A DNA stretch of 64,000 bases. Origin: Lasiodiplodia sp. COLG20. Taxonomy: Eukaryota > Ascomycota > Dothideomycetes > Botryosphaeriales > Botryosphaeriaceae. Under the pieces are notes generated by a model. It saw only the letters and a list, made by a program, of their open reading frames with translations. It did no database searches and was not told the origin of the DNA. Within the stretch, counting starts at the first letter, position 1, and each line of letters begins with the position of its first letter. Both the position numbers and the translations under genes were made by a program. The stretch is from assembly GCA_009801085.1 (NCBI GenBank), contig VNWV01000003.1, positions 3,162,001 to 3,226,000 of the forward strand, given 5' to 3'. Positions 54,001-64,000 of the stretch are shown piece after piece.

Positions 54001-56495
54001 TCCCCACTCCATCGATACCAGGCGCTTCTCTCCCAGGCTTGTCTTTACCTACTATCCAGCTTCCAAGCATTTCGGTGCCGAGTTTGCAACTTCCAAGTAT
54101 ACCTTTACCAACAATTGCTGTCCCGAATCTTTCGCTGCCGTCGATAGGCCTACCTGCTTTGAGTGTCGATATGCCGAGCATGCCGAATCCGACCCTGTCT
54201 GTTCCAAATCTATCAGTACCCACATTTTCGGTCCCAAGCTTGGCAATCCCGAGTGTGTTAGTTCCGTCACTTTCAATGCCGTCGCTCTCGGTTCCGGATC
54301 TCAACATGCCCACGCTTTCCGTTCCGACACTCCAGCCCCCAAGCTTATCAGTCCTTTCAGTCCCAATCCCAAGCCTTTCGGTTCCAAACCTCTCTGTACC
54401 TAGCCTTCAGGTGCCTAGCATCCCAGTTCCTGACCTATCGATTCCAAACCTCTCAGTCCCCAGTCTCTCCATCCCGAGCGTCTCCGTCCCGAACCTATCG
54501 GTACCGAGCCTTTCGATTCCACCGGTGGCTATACCGAGTCTACCTTTGCCCACATTGCCTGTCCCAAATTTCTCCGTGCCGACATTGGCAATTCCGAGTC
54601 TACCGATCCCGATACCGTCTATACCAAGTCTGTCAGCGCCCACCTTGGAGGCCCCAAGCTTGATAATTCCCAGCTTCAGTGTCCCTAGCATAAGCTTTCC
54701 AAACCCGAGCGCTCCCAACCTGGGCATTTCCATTTTAGGTCTGCCAGGTCTGAATATCCTGACTTTGCCAGTACCGTCGGTTCCGAGTTTGGCACCCCCG
54801 AGCTTGATAATTCCCACAACACTCATCACTGTTCCGACCGGTCTTCCAAGCCTTATCCTGCCGAGTGGGGTTTCTCTCCCTTCAGCATCTCTGCCTTCAG
54901 TGTCGGTCCCCAGCATTTCGGTGCCTCGAATTAGCACTCCGGACGTGAGCTTGCCCTCGATCCCAAGTCTTTCAGTACCGAGTCTTTCCATCCCTCCAGT
55001 CAGCTTGCCCACTGAACTCCCGCTCACCACCGGTGTGGGCATAGGAACTAGTGAAATTCCTCCGCTCGGTACTTCACTCCCAGTCGCAGTGGACGTCAGC
55101 CTTGGAGCAACTATCGATGCGTCAATTGGAGCAGGCGTCAGCATTGCCGTCAATCTTCCAACAATAACAGGGCTACCTGGTGCTATCATTCAGACGGCAG
55201 GATACACGCCCGGATCGCGCGACATCATTGTCACTCTGAATGGAGCTGCTCCACTGAGGCGCAGAGACGTTGACTTACCCACAGTCTTCTTCTTGACCCC
55301 TACTAGTCTAACGGCACCCGTCACTGCGCCGATGGTAACAAAGACTGCCCCGGTGGACGGAACAGCCACTTCTATCTTCACCATTTTTCCTACGGGTACC
55401 AGTCCGCCAACAGTGGTCATTGGGACACCATCACTCAACCAGCTGGGCCAGATCTCGCCTCCCGTAAACTCGAATGCCCCTACTGGAACTCCGGTCATCC
55501 TGGGCGGCACATCTTCGTCGTCCGAGATTGATCCCCTCGTGACATCGCCTCCTGAAAGTGACGTTGTAAGAATCCTCACGGTGTTCCAGACTTCCGGCTC
55601 CCTTCCTTTCACGAGTCTCACTTGGACCATGGTCAGCCATTTGGTCTCGACAACAATCGTAATTGTGAATGTTCCCACTGGCTTGGTTGAGACGGATGAA
55701 CTTTCCACAACGCTACCGGTTATTGCCACCCCCTCTCCTTTGTTGTCTACTGTTTCCCTCGCCAGCTTGTCCCTAAGCCCCGCTTCTGTACCCAGCGCTT
55801 CCCTGCCATCCATTTCCCCGCCGGTGTTGTCTGCACCGACAGGTCTCCTGTCTTCTTCAGCACTTCCCAGTGTTAGTCTCTCTTCACTGTCTGCGCCAAC
55901 TCTATCTCTTGCTTCCATATCCATCCAAACGCCTCGAGTCCCCACCCTGACTATGTCTTCACCCACACTTCCGACTATTTCAGCTCTGTCTGCACCAAGC
56001 CTATTCATCCCCACATTTTCAGTACCAAATCTGTCAGCACCAACTCTATCACTACCAAATCTGTCAGCACCAACTCTATCACTACCAAGTCTCTCGGCAC
56101 CAAGTCTTTCGGCACCAAGTCTTTCGGCACCAAGTCTTTCAGCACCAAGTCTCTCAGTAGCGAGTCTCTCAGTAGCGAGTCTCTCAGTGCCGGGCCTGTC
56201 AGTACCAAGCCTCTCAGCGCCGAGCCTCTCAGCGCCGACATTCTCACTATCAGCATCAACACTTTCAGCTCCCAGACTCATAACTTCGACGCTTACACCA
56301 TCAGTACCCGCACTTTCAATATCCGCCGTAACATCGGTTCCAACAACTCTCATGACGGAAATCAGGGAAGCCAATCTGATCACGTCGCTGGTGCCCGACC
56401 CGGCGGCATGTGTGCCGGGATACAAGCAAGTCGTCGGCACGTATGGGCCAGGCGGGGTATTCGTGACTATTACGACGATTAGAACGATGCCGTAA
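51043..56495 (+). CDS. Giant secreted protein built from SLSVP-like pentapeptide repeats
   Basis: Exons 51043-51180, 51246-51439 and 51488-56495 give about 1,779 residues. The first intron (51181-51245) has a CTGAC branch point; a GC donor at 51190 is an in-frame alternative. Order of parts: a signal peptide (MYLSTFFTTFCFLSLSPAYG), a dibasic KR near residue 40, and a module with ten cysteines (about 47-145). After another KR (LDKRQF) and a Ser/Ala stretch comes a second, six-Cys module (CPRDNGQ...IRCG...LCLGTC...CQC) that recalls a degenerate apple-like fold. From about residue 390 to 1320 the protein is almost wholly [SP]-L-[SGN]-[VIL]-P repeats. A short non-repeat region with RRRD follows, then a second repeat block (about 1530-1720) and the tail CVPGYKQVVGTYGPGG. 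No GPI tail or membrane segment is seen. It is probably an extracellular or wall polymer-like protein. I do not recognise the family. Confidence 0.78.
56020..56220 (+). repeat. Coding 15-bp minisatellite inside the repeat protein
   Basis: Tandem 15-bp units encoding SAPSL, SVASL or SVPSL; around 56088-56150 the unit TCGGCACCAAGTCTT recurs almost without change. Units earlier in the gene are far more diverged, so this block looks recently amplified. Confidence 0.85.
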
Positions 56496-57084
56496 GTGTA
56501 AGCAGTATTGCATGGTTGCGCGACTTTCGTGTTTAAGAGTTGGAAATTTGTCGAAGCGCGTTTAGGAACCGGACTAGGATGTTAAACGGTTATTCTCTCA
56601 GTAGCTCTTTCTACCTTCTTCTACCTGTGGGTGAGGGCGTCTCCATTCTCCCACTCTCTCCTTTTACTTCTCTCTTGCGTGGAGTGTCTACGGCGTTGAA
56701 ACAATTATGGTCTTTGAGGTGTGTGTGATTTGCGATGGTGTTTTAAGTCTTCCTCGCCTGGAGCGAAGAGTAGGGTTGCTAGTCTGTTGTCTCATCCTTT
56801 TAGTTTGACTCAAGTGTTTGAAGCAACATCCTCTCGTAGTTACAAATTGGAGCCTTTGAAGTTAGCCTTTCTTGACTTTTTGACGCCGTGAAGACAAGTT
56901 CTAATTGTATGGCCCTTTAAGAAATTATTTGTTAATGACTCTAAAAAGCCTGATTACTAACAGCATCGTAATGCGTTCACTACTAGAGAGAAGGCTCAGC
57001 CTCCTCTTTCCTGACCTTATTCATCTCCCTCGAGACTGTATTCCCGTACCGGATCCAGCAGCAATCCAACATGTCGACTTCTCA
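56496..57084. other. Intergenic, convergent 3' flanks of the two repeat proteins
   Basis: About 590 bp between convergent stop codons. No gene is supported. The first bases after the stop contain GTAAGT, which could only matter if a further exon existed; none is evident. Confidence 0.5.
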
Positions 57085-58976
57085 TTAGAATCCCAAGAAA
57101 CGCTTGACCGCCGCAAGCTTCGATCCTGCACCTTCGGGCTTCCTAGTAGCCTCAGCAGTCCCCTTCTCCTCGGCAGCTCCCTCGGCAGCCGCATCGGTTT
57201 CAGCAGCACCTGCGTCCTTCCCTTCAGCGGCGCCATCCGCGGCAGCGCCATCATCGGCGGCAGCATCCCCGGCCTGGTCCTCCGCTCCGGCGGCATCCTG
57301 ATCAGCGCCAGCGTCCTGGGCAGCGTCGGCACCCTTAGCCGCGCCATCTCCCTCCGCGGCGCCAGCATCTTTGGCTGTGGCAGCGCCCTCGGCACCAGCG
57401 CCTTCAGCACCAGCGCCCTTCTCTTGGTTAGCCTCGCCGTCTGCCGCGGCAGCATCTCCAGCGCCTGCGTTCTCCTGTCCAGCCGCATCGGCGGCAGCAG
57501 CATTGCCACCCTCGGCGTCTGCGGCACCCTTGCCATCTCCCTTTGCAGCATCAGCGGCGCCTGCGTCAGCGGCACCCGCATCGGCAGCACCAGCATCGCC
57601 GGCACCATCCTTTGCGGCATTGCCTTCGGCACCGGCCTTTGCAGCTTCGCCTTCGGCGGCGGCAGCTTCACCGTCCGCTGAAGCAGCATCACCGGCTCCC
57701 GCATCAGCAGCTCCTGCATCGGCGGCTCCTGCGTCCTGAGCACCAGCGTCGGCCGCACCAGCATCTTCAGCTCCAGCATCGGCGGCACCACCCTTCGCGG
57801 CATCGCCCTCGGCACCAGCCTTTGCGGCATCTCCTTCGGCGGCGGCAGCTTCACCATCAGCGGCTCCAGCGTCTGCAGCACCAGCGTCTGCAGCACCAGC
57901 GTCTTGAGCACCAGCATCGGCCGCACCGGCATCTTGAGCACCGGCATCTTCAGCTCCAGCTCCTTCAGCACCGGCGTCTGCAGCTCCAGCATCGGCTGCA
58001 CCGGCGTCTGCAGCTCCAGCATCCGCGGCACCAGCGTCTGCGGCCGCGGCATCCTGCTGCTGCTTCTGCAACTCGTCCACCTGCTTCTGCAACTCCTCAG
58101 CCTTGGCCTCGGCCGCCTGCTGTGCTTGCTTCGCCGCGTCAATCTGCGCCTGTGCGTCCTGCGCGGCGGCGGCGGCGTCTTGCTGTCCCTGGGCATCCTC
58201 TGCTGCGGCCGCGGGATCGGCTTCGGCATCAGCGGCCGCGGCTGGATCGGCTTCAGCGTCGCCGGCAGCGGCCTGGTCAGCAGCGGCCGGGTCCTCGGCG
58301 GCAGCCATCATCTCGGCCATGGCGGCTGCTGCTGCTGCCGCCGCCGCATCGGGAGCGGTTCCGTTCGCCGCCGCCGCTACTGCCGGCGTCGCTGCGGCGG
58401 GAGTGGCAGCAGCGGGAGTGGCAGCAGCAGCATCGGCAGCGGCAGCAGGGGTAGCTGCGGCTTCAGCGGGTGTAGCTGTGGTTGAAGTCAGTATGGGCTG
58501 GGTGACCGAAGGAGGGTTGGTAGTGACGACATACCTGCGGCGGCTTGCTGCGCGGCGGCTTGTTTGGATTGTTCGGCAATGGCTGCATCTTGCGCGGCTT
58601 GGGCTTCCGCTTGGGCCTGTGGAATGCGTTAATAATCTCCATGGGAAAAGGGGGTTGGTTGGCAAATTGTTGCTGACCTTCGCGTCGGCTGCGGCGTGCT
58701 CCTCTTCGATCTGCTTTTGCTTGTCTATCGCTTCTTGCTGAGCCTGGAGACACTGCGTTAGACATTTCCCAAAGAAAGCTTGCTCGAGTGCGAATGATTT
58801 ACCTGCGCGTCTGCGGCTGCGGCAGCATCTGCGCTTTCGGCGCCGGCGTCTGCCGCAGGTGTGGCGGCGGCAGGTGTGGCCACAGCACCAGCTGCAGCAT
58901 CACCTGGCTGCGGGATGGCCGCACCGGAAACGAACGTGGCGGCAAGGAAAAAAGAAGCGGCAGTCGAGAAACGCAT
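57085..58976 (-). CDS. Secreted Ala-rich protein with coiled coil and ADAGA pentapeptide repeats
   Basis: Exons 58976-58803, 58743-58678, 58616-58535 and 58475-57085 give 570 residues. All three introns have canonical ends and fit phase. Order of parts: a signal peptide (MRFSTAASFFLAATFVSGA), Ala/Pro-rich segments, a charged helix (QEAIDKQKQIEEEHAAADAK), more Ala/Thr/Pro, and a Gln/Lys/Glu coiled coil (AEAKAEELQKQVDELQKQQQD). A long tract of ADAGA/QDAGA/EDAGA units follows (about residues 265-440), then mixed Ala/Gly/Asp/Glu/Lys sequence and a basic tail ending RFLGF. The mature protein has no Cys and is very hydrophilic and acidic, like hydrophilin-type proteins, but no family is recognised. 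Three of the four exons are short and encode helices. A TATATAAG box lies about 120 bp upstream. Confidence 0.82.
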
Positions 58977-60800
58977 TTTGGAGGGAGGAAAAACGTGAGG
59001 AGAGAGATAGAGAGATGATTAAGAAGTTGGGAAAACTTTGGCCGTCACAGACGTATTCGGTCTTCTGGCCCTTTGAATCTCAGCAGCGAAAGCGCTTATA
59101 TATGGACCTCTCTGCTTCATGGCCATTATTGACAAGCTTTTCTGGGGTTGCGAGCAGCGCGCTTGGTGACGCGACTCTTCCGGTCGGAGAATGTTCCTGC
59201 CTCCCCCACATCCGCGTGGCAAGGCCAGCGTACATTCAGGGATGGGGGGACTCTCCGGATGTTAGAGAAAGCAGTTCCGCATGAAGGGCCCAAGACTCCG
59301 ATCACCTTATGGCGACATCGAGCGAGCAGCCACGATCCAATGGGGGAGCCGAAGGCCAATACGTCTTGTGTTTTCGTGAGCACAATTGGAGCGCTCTTCA
59401 AAACCAGCCAAGAGGGAAAAGTTCTTGGCCGGGTGGGCCTTAAACTGCTTGGCTTCGTTGCGCCGCCATCTCCTTCTCCACAGTCGCTGTCATCGAATGG
59501 AAAAGATGGAACGTAGTGGGCCGCGTCCTTTGCTAATCACCGATCGACGCGGGACGCCGTGGGACGGATCCATTTCTGGACGTGGTTGATCCTGAATGTT
59601 GCGACATGCCCAGCCGTTCGGGTAGCGGCACGCGAGACGTGGACGGTTTTGGTCGATGCAACGGGGAGCGACCGGCCATTACCTAAAACGGTTAGAGATC
59701 TGCTTAGCGAGACACCATGCGTGTTGTTTAAGCCGACAACACGGATCTCTACTTCTTTTTTTGTGTGGGTGGAATCCCTTTCCTCTCGTCGGCCTGGCGA
59801 ATGTGTCAATATTGCTCATTTCACCATTCAGTCAGCACCACTGAGGCTTGCCGTGTCTTCGTCATGAAATAAACCTCAAGACATCTATTCCGTTGCGCCA
59901 TTGCTTGCTCATGATTACTTCCATTGTCTCTGTAGAGTCCTCTGCATTCCGTATGAGATAATCAAGTCTCCTCTCCATATAGAGCCAAGTCCCTGAATTA
60001 GTATCAATGCTCATACTGAACTGGGTTAACAAGCGTTGCACTGCCACATCTGTCTCTGATTCTACGGCCGCAATCTAGTGCTGAGAGCCCATTGGATTCT
60101 TGTCTTTGCTTCAAAAATTCCTTGTAATTCCTAATAGGAAAGTCGAAGGACGGCACATTCAAATCATCTCGTCACAAATTGCTTGAGAACCATTGACAAA
60201 ACTGTGCCCCAAATTTACCAGAGCATCAGATTTTGCCGAGAGCGTTCGATGTCTGAAAACTATTGGCCAAAGCCCAGTTTCTTGCCGCTGGAGAGGATTA
60301 CGCGTAAGGTGAGGCTGAAACCCAGCGGGAAAGTTCCTTCCGGCCCAGGAGATTCGTACCCACGACACTGGCCCTACAATGTTCGTTTCCCCCGTCACAA
60401 TGATTTCTCTCTGAAAAAAACACAAAGAACTACCTCCAATACCTTTCCCTTTAATATGAAATACTTGTGTTCCAGGAAACACCAATTCCCTGCTACCTGA
60501 TCATGCTCACAAGACTTTTTAAGAGCCGAGGTACAAGACCATGAGAGAGATCGTGGCAAAAGACGAAGCTAGGCCCGTTGTGAGCTCAACATAATGGGGT
60601 AACTTTCTGACTCTCGTTTATGATAAACACACTGTGCTAACTATAAGAAGAGAGCCTTCAATATGGCGCAAAGAGTGTGTACGGCGAATGGAGGGATAAC
60701 ACTCAATTGATACCCATCGAATCCAAGAATAAAAAACAAAAGCATTCCTGAGAGGCCGTCACATCATTCATGCTAAATACAAAAGCATCTATCCTCCCGT
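58977..60800. other. Intergenic; promoter of the Ala-rich gene at left
   Basis: About 1.8 kb with no supported gene. The left 130 bp hold a clear TATA box for the minus-strand Ala-rich gene. Frames at 59.1-60.5 kb have no motifs. The right end is the 3' flank of the membrane-protein gene. Confidence 0.5.
59096..59103 (-). promoter_or_regulatory. TATA box upstream of the Ala-rich secreted protein
   Basis: Read on the minus strand the sequence is ATATATAAG, ending about 120 nt before the ATG at 58976. Spacing and sequence suit a strongly or conditionally expressed gene. Activity is inferred. Confidence 0.5.
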
Positions 60801-61871
60801 TTACGCAGTCTCCCACACTTTCTTATACCTGCACGCTGGAATGTCCGGAACAGACGTGTAACCCCCATCCTCGTCTCTTCTCGTCTCAAGCACACTGACG
60901 AACAGCAAGGCCAAAGACAGAACCACAAGCAGCCAAGTGTACACCTTATACCAGCGTGCGTTCTGGCACGGGAGGATCGGCGACGCCGTCTTGCCGGTAA
61001 CAATGTACAGGTAGAACAGGCTTGTTTTGCCGACGATGATGGCGAGGAATACGATCTGCCGCAGGAACGCCGTGCTGCTGCGGCAGACGGGACACAGCGG
61101 GCCAGGGCAGAACCAGAACAGGATATTGAGCGCAAGCGAGCACGTGTTCCAGAGCAAGAAGTAGGCGCGCAGGACGAGCGCTCCGCGCGAGCTCTGCGGG
61201 CGCAGCAACGACGACGACAACGCCGGCGGTGGTGGAGGCGCAGTTGGATCCGATTGTTGCCAGGATGAGTCTTCTGAGTCTTGCCCGCTCTTTGACGCGT
61301 TGCAGTAGCCGAACTCTTCTGTCAGCCACGGTGCGGCTGGAAGCCGGAGCAGACTGATGAAGGAGATTGCGAAGAATATCGACCGGATCGAGATCTGGAA
61401 GGTGCGCTCCAACAAGGCAAGCATGCACAGGTATACTATCTGGAAGCCTTGAAGCGTGACGATCAATGTCTTCGCGGCCGAGGACGAGATCCAGGGAATA
61501 GCCGTACCACTCGGAAGCTTTGTGCATATTATGTTCGGGTTCTCCTCCAGGTAGTCACATCCGCGCCAGCCGGAATCGGTCCAGAAAACGGCGTTGATGT
61601 CGGCCATGCTCCTCGGGGTCCAGTCTGTTGCTCGCACACGGCGGTCAACGATGATGAAGTATCTCCAAGTTATTGTCATTGGATTCCAGAGGTAGAGCCG
61701 GTCCGACCAGTGGGGCGGAGTATCGGTCAGGACAATGGGCTCCGGAGCACCACTCATGATGTGAGCCAGAAGAGGAGCAAGGCAAACGGTGAAAAGGGAG
61801 ATCCAATCAGAGAAGGGTATGTTTTGAGATTGGTAGGCGAAGGTAACAGTGAATTCGCTTGGGGAAAACAT
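60801..61871 (-). CDS. Polytopic membrane protein of unknown function
   Basis: A single frame from ATG 61871 gives 356 residues; the frame is open further upstream but only without an ATG. Hydrophobic segments include SLFTVCLAPLLAHIM near the start, LIVTLQGFQIVYLCMLALL, SIFFAISFISLL, AYFLLWNTCSLALNILFWF, IVFLAIIVGKTSLFYLYIV and VYTWLLVVLSLALLFVSVL, so about six membrane spans. Between spans 1 and 2 lies a hydrophilic region with WRYFIIVDRRVRA...MADINAVFWTDSGW, which resembles an uncharacterised fungal family that I know only by pattern. A loop with a proline run (PPPPPALS) is probably cytosolic. No transporter or receptor signature is visible. Confidence 0.7.
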   Translation of the reverse strand: MFSPSEFTVTFAYQSQNIPFSDWISLFTVCLAPLLAHIMSGAPEPIVLTDTPPHWSDRLYLWNPMTITWRYFIIVDRRVRATDWTPRSMADINAVFWTDSGWRGCDYLEENPNIICTKLPSGTAIPWISSSAAKTLIVTLQGFQIVYLCMLALLERTFQISIRSIFFAISFISLLRLPAAPWLTEEFGYCNASKSGQDSEDSSWQQSDPTAPPPPPALSSSLLRPQSSRGALVLRAYFLLWNTCSLALNILFWFCPGPLCPVCRSSTAFLRQIVFLAIIVGKTSLFYLYIVTGKTASPILPCQNARWYKVYTWLLVVLSLALLFVSVLETRRDEDGGYTSVPDIPACRYKKVWETA

Positions 61872-63707
61872 GGTGCAAGGCGCTTCGGGATTGCATAACA
61901 CCAGTGCACAACTGAGAATCGGGGTCGCAATGATCGAGGTAGACGGAATGATCCAGAGGCAAGTGAGCGAAGTAAATAAGTACAGTGCGCTTTCACCCAA
62001 TATTGTATTTTCTACATATTCTGCCTACGCAACAGACAAGTGCATTAGAGTAGGAACGCGGGCGGCTTGCAACACAACTTTCGGTTCGATGAAAGTTAGT
62101 TGCATGACGGGGTTGCCGATGATATCTGACGTGCAGAAGTTCCATCAGCATGCACTAGCCCTGCTTGGCTGTTGCGCCATAGGTTCTGCTGCGGTTAACA
62201 TGCCAAGAGTAAGCGCCGTGGACTAGCCCATCACCACCAGCCTCGCTCTTACATGCGCCACCTACCTTGCAGTCGCACAGCCTCAATTATATTGTACCTT
62301 CTTCTTGACTCATCTGCATCGGCCCACCTTCACTATCCCACCAACTTCTCTGCCAAGTTGTTGAAAAATGCAATGAGCCTTTCAAGGTCACTGCAGTCAT
62401 ACAAAGAGATCGCTGTCACCACGGCGCGCAATATAACCTAGTTAGTGTTGATGGTAATCAAGAGTCTAATAATAGAGAAGAATTTATCCCATCCGCTTTG
62501 GTTTTGAATTTAAGTACTAATATTCTTTACACTATACTTGCCCTATACTTATAAACATTACTAGTATACTAAAAATAAGAACCTTAGGTTTGTTATTCTC
62601 GCCACGTTATATAGAGGAAGTTATAGTTAGTTCTATAGGATTTTATAAGTCGTAGATAAATCTATAATATTGAAAATTTCCTAAAGTGCTGGGTATACCG
62701 AAGGTCGTAAAGGACTAAACCCTTATAAGATATATACGGTTAAGACATACTAACCCACATAGGCAGTTGACGAAGTGAAATATATATCTAGACTTGAGGC
62801 CCCCTCGTAAGGATATAGAAAGTCGTGGAAGTTATAGAGTAGTAAAATTCGAGAGAACACCATCACAAGAATAAATCACATCTCGAGGATCAGAATGTTT
62901 TGTGCTGAGACCATCGCCATTCGCCAATAGGCGAACAACGGTTTAATATTTACTAATGTCTAGCACCAAGGCTCAATAAGTGAGCGCTTCATTCGTGCCG
63001 CAGCTGTAACGGCGAGAAAACGACGGAAGACCGCAAGTGCTTCCAGGATCTGGCTCTGGCTGTATGCTTTTCCGTCCAGAGAATCAAGCAAAAACGCCGG
63101 TGCCATGGACTCCACTTTCCTTTTCTTCGCCTTCTCCCCCGGCTTTTCTGATCCATCAAAGCAATCGAAGAACAAAAAAAACCAGAAGTTAACAGGTGCT
63201 CCCCCGCCAAAAGACTGAACACTTTCCAAGACCCGAAAAGCAGCAAGTATGGAAAAGAAAGAAAGTGGTTGGCAAGGAACACCCAATCAAACACACTGAA
63301 ATCAAACCATGAGCCGGTCTCGTCCCTTTCTTGCCCCCGCTCCGTATATTCTAGACAACATGAGATCCCATAACCGGCATGAATAGAGATCCCATTCCTT
63401 AAAAACCGTCCGTACTGTAGAAAGGCAGAAAAGCAGAAAACGCTGGAGAGGTATCAAGTACAGAAAGTAGGAAAGCAAATCGTAAGCACCTGCTGTAGCA
63501 TAGAAACATAAGAAAAGGTCGTAAAACCCCTGTGATATACAGCCTTCCTGAGTCCGGGGTTGGGAATGAGGAAGTAAAGACAAGGAAAGTGAAACAGCCG
63601 AAAAGAAAGAAAGAAAACACCGAATTGCGCCGCTGATGATTGAGCATTGCTGTTGAAACCGGGACAGCAATGCCAGAGGAATTGAGCGTCTTAATGATGT
63701 TAAGCCA
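61872..63707. other. Intergenic with AT-rich block
   Basis: No gene is supported. An AT-rich stretch occupies about 62440-62870. Frames at 62.96-63.7 kb on the minus strand are probably 3' flank of the RasGEF gene. Confidence 0.5.
62440..62870. repeat. AT-rich, TA-dense block, probable RIP-degraded repeat relic
   Basis: G+C falls to about 23-35% in successive 60-base lines (for example 62521-62580, 62641-62700), against roughly half in the flanking genes. TA-rich words dominate, no frame survives, and the edges are fairly sharp. This fits a short transposon relic mutated by repeat-induced point mutation. No terminal repeats or coding remnants are identifiable. Confidence 0.5.
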
Positions 63708-64000
63708 TCACAAACTGCCCCTTGGAGTCGCACTGTGTTCAGAGGACGATTTGAATGTCGACAGAGCGTTCAAGAAGTCGAACCGCTCTCTTGTACTCCC
63801 GTTGAATTGCCTCACACTGTCGTTGTCGGAAATCGGGCTGGGTTGCTTAGGTTCTCTGGGCTCCAGCAGGAGTGACCGGCGGTAATAGTTCTGCACGTTG
63901 CTTTGGTCGCTGTCGCGGACACGCTCGATCTGCGACTGCATCCACTCTTGCATCTCCGGGACAGGAGCAAGGGGGTACGGAACTTGGAAGCGCTGCAGTT
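63708..64000 (-). CDS. C-terminal end of a probable Ras guanine-nucleotide exchange factor (Cdc25 type)
   Basis: A minus-strand frame enters from the right edge and ends at 63708, giving 97 codons. It starts LQRFQVPYPLAPVPEMQEWM and continues to YYRRSLLLEPREP before a Ser/Asn-rich tail. The pairing of YPLxPVPxxQ with a Tyr-x-x-SLxLEPRE stretch is the usual end of the RasGEF catalytic domain in Cdc25/Son-of-sevenless-type proteins, which load Ras with GTP at the membrane. Most of the gene, including the catalytic hairpin, lies beyond the window, so the identification rests on this end alone. The tail after the domain is longer than in typical Cdc25 proteins. Confidence 0.6.
   Translation of the reverse strand, partial: LQRFQVPYPLAPVPEMQEWMQSQIERVRDSDQSNVQNYYRRSLLLEPREPKQPSPISDNDSVRQFNGSTRERFDFLNALSTFKSSSEHSATPRGSL

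Noticed and set aside
52370..56440. Long minus-strand open frames (up to 416 codons) opposite the pentapeptide protein
   Set aside because: They arise because the 15-bp repeat units lack stop codons on both strands. They have no splice structure, signal peptide or conserved motif, while the plus strand has all three.
57104..58741. Long plus-strand Ala/Ser/Pro-rich frames opposite the Ala-rich protein
   Set aside because: GC-rich Ala codons read as Ala/Ser/Pro on the other strand. The minus strand has a signal peptide, canonical introns and a TATA box.
60280..60400. Possible tRNA-like or SINE-like sequence around GGTACGAATC (minus strand)
   Set aside because: No acceptor stem, no matching T-stem and no A box at the right distance could be built.
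1..64000. CRISPR arrays, bacterial operons or viral genes
   Set aside because: Introns, GPI and peroxisomal signals and gene content are those of a fungal nuclear genome. No evenly spaced repeat-spacer array or viral gene was seen.

Overview
The window is nuclear DNA from a filamentous ascomycete (Pezizomycotina; Dothideomycetes is my best guess, but the sequence does not prove it). The evidence is many short (about 50-160 nt) GT-AG introns with CTAAC/CTGAC-like branch points, several HET-domain genes, small GPI-anchored proteins, Gcn4/CPC1-like and FarA-like promoter motifs, and an AT-rich patch that looks like a RIP-degraded repeat. Exon boundaries were worked out by hand from splice signals and protein continuity. 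They have not been checked against transcripts.

Layout. 1-11 kb: the N-terminal end of a small Cys/aromatic-rich protein, about 4 kb without a recognisable gene, then three minus-strand genes: an eight-exon SLC25 mitochondrial carrier, a modular Cys-rich GPI-anchored protein and a HET protein. 12-32 kb is a housekeeping block: cytosolic methionyl-tRNA synthetase, an Aco2-type mitochondrial aconitase, cytochrome c peroxidase, a small GPI-anchored protein, LTO1, a CHY/RING ubiquitin ligase, ribosomal protein eL31, GINS subunit PSF2, and the ALG10 glucosyltransferase head-to-head with PSF2.

32-46.4 kb is an accessory block typical of fungal non-self recognition and cell-death loci: a DUF7580-like protein with an N-terminal hydrophobic helix, a fusion of a helical N-terminal region, C2H2-like fingers and a HET domain, a BTB protein, and two further HET proteins. 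Two of these HET genes carry apparent single-base frame breaks, one in an A6 run and one in a purine-rich repeat encoding Glu/Arg/Lys.

47-64 kb: a perfect 34-bp inverted repeat, a peroxisomal acyl-CoA oxidase ending in SKL, a 1,779-residue secreted protein built mostly from SLSVP-like pentapeptides, a convergent secreted Ala-rich protein built from ADAGA-like pentapeptides, a polytopic membrane protein, the AT-rich relic, and the C-terminal end of a probable Ras guanine-nucleotide exchange factor.

The best candidates for something new are the pair of adjacent, convergent, compositionally unrelated secreted pentapeptide-repeat proteins (51-59 kb) and the HET/DUF7580/BTB cluster with its finger-HET fusion and frame breaks (32-46 kb).
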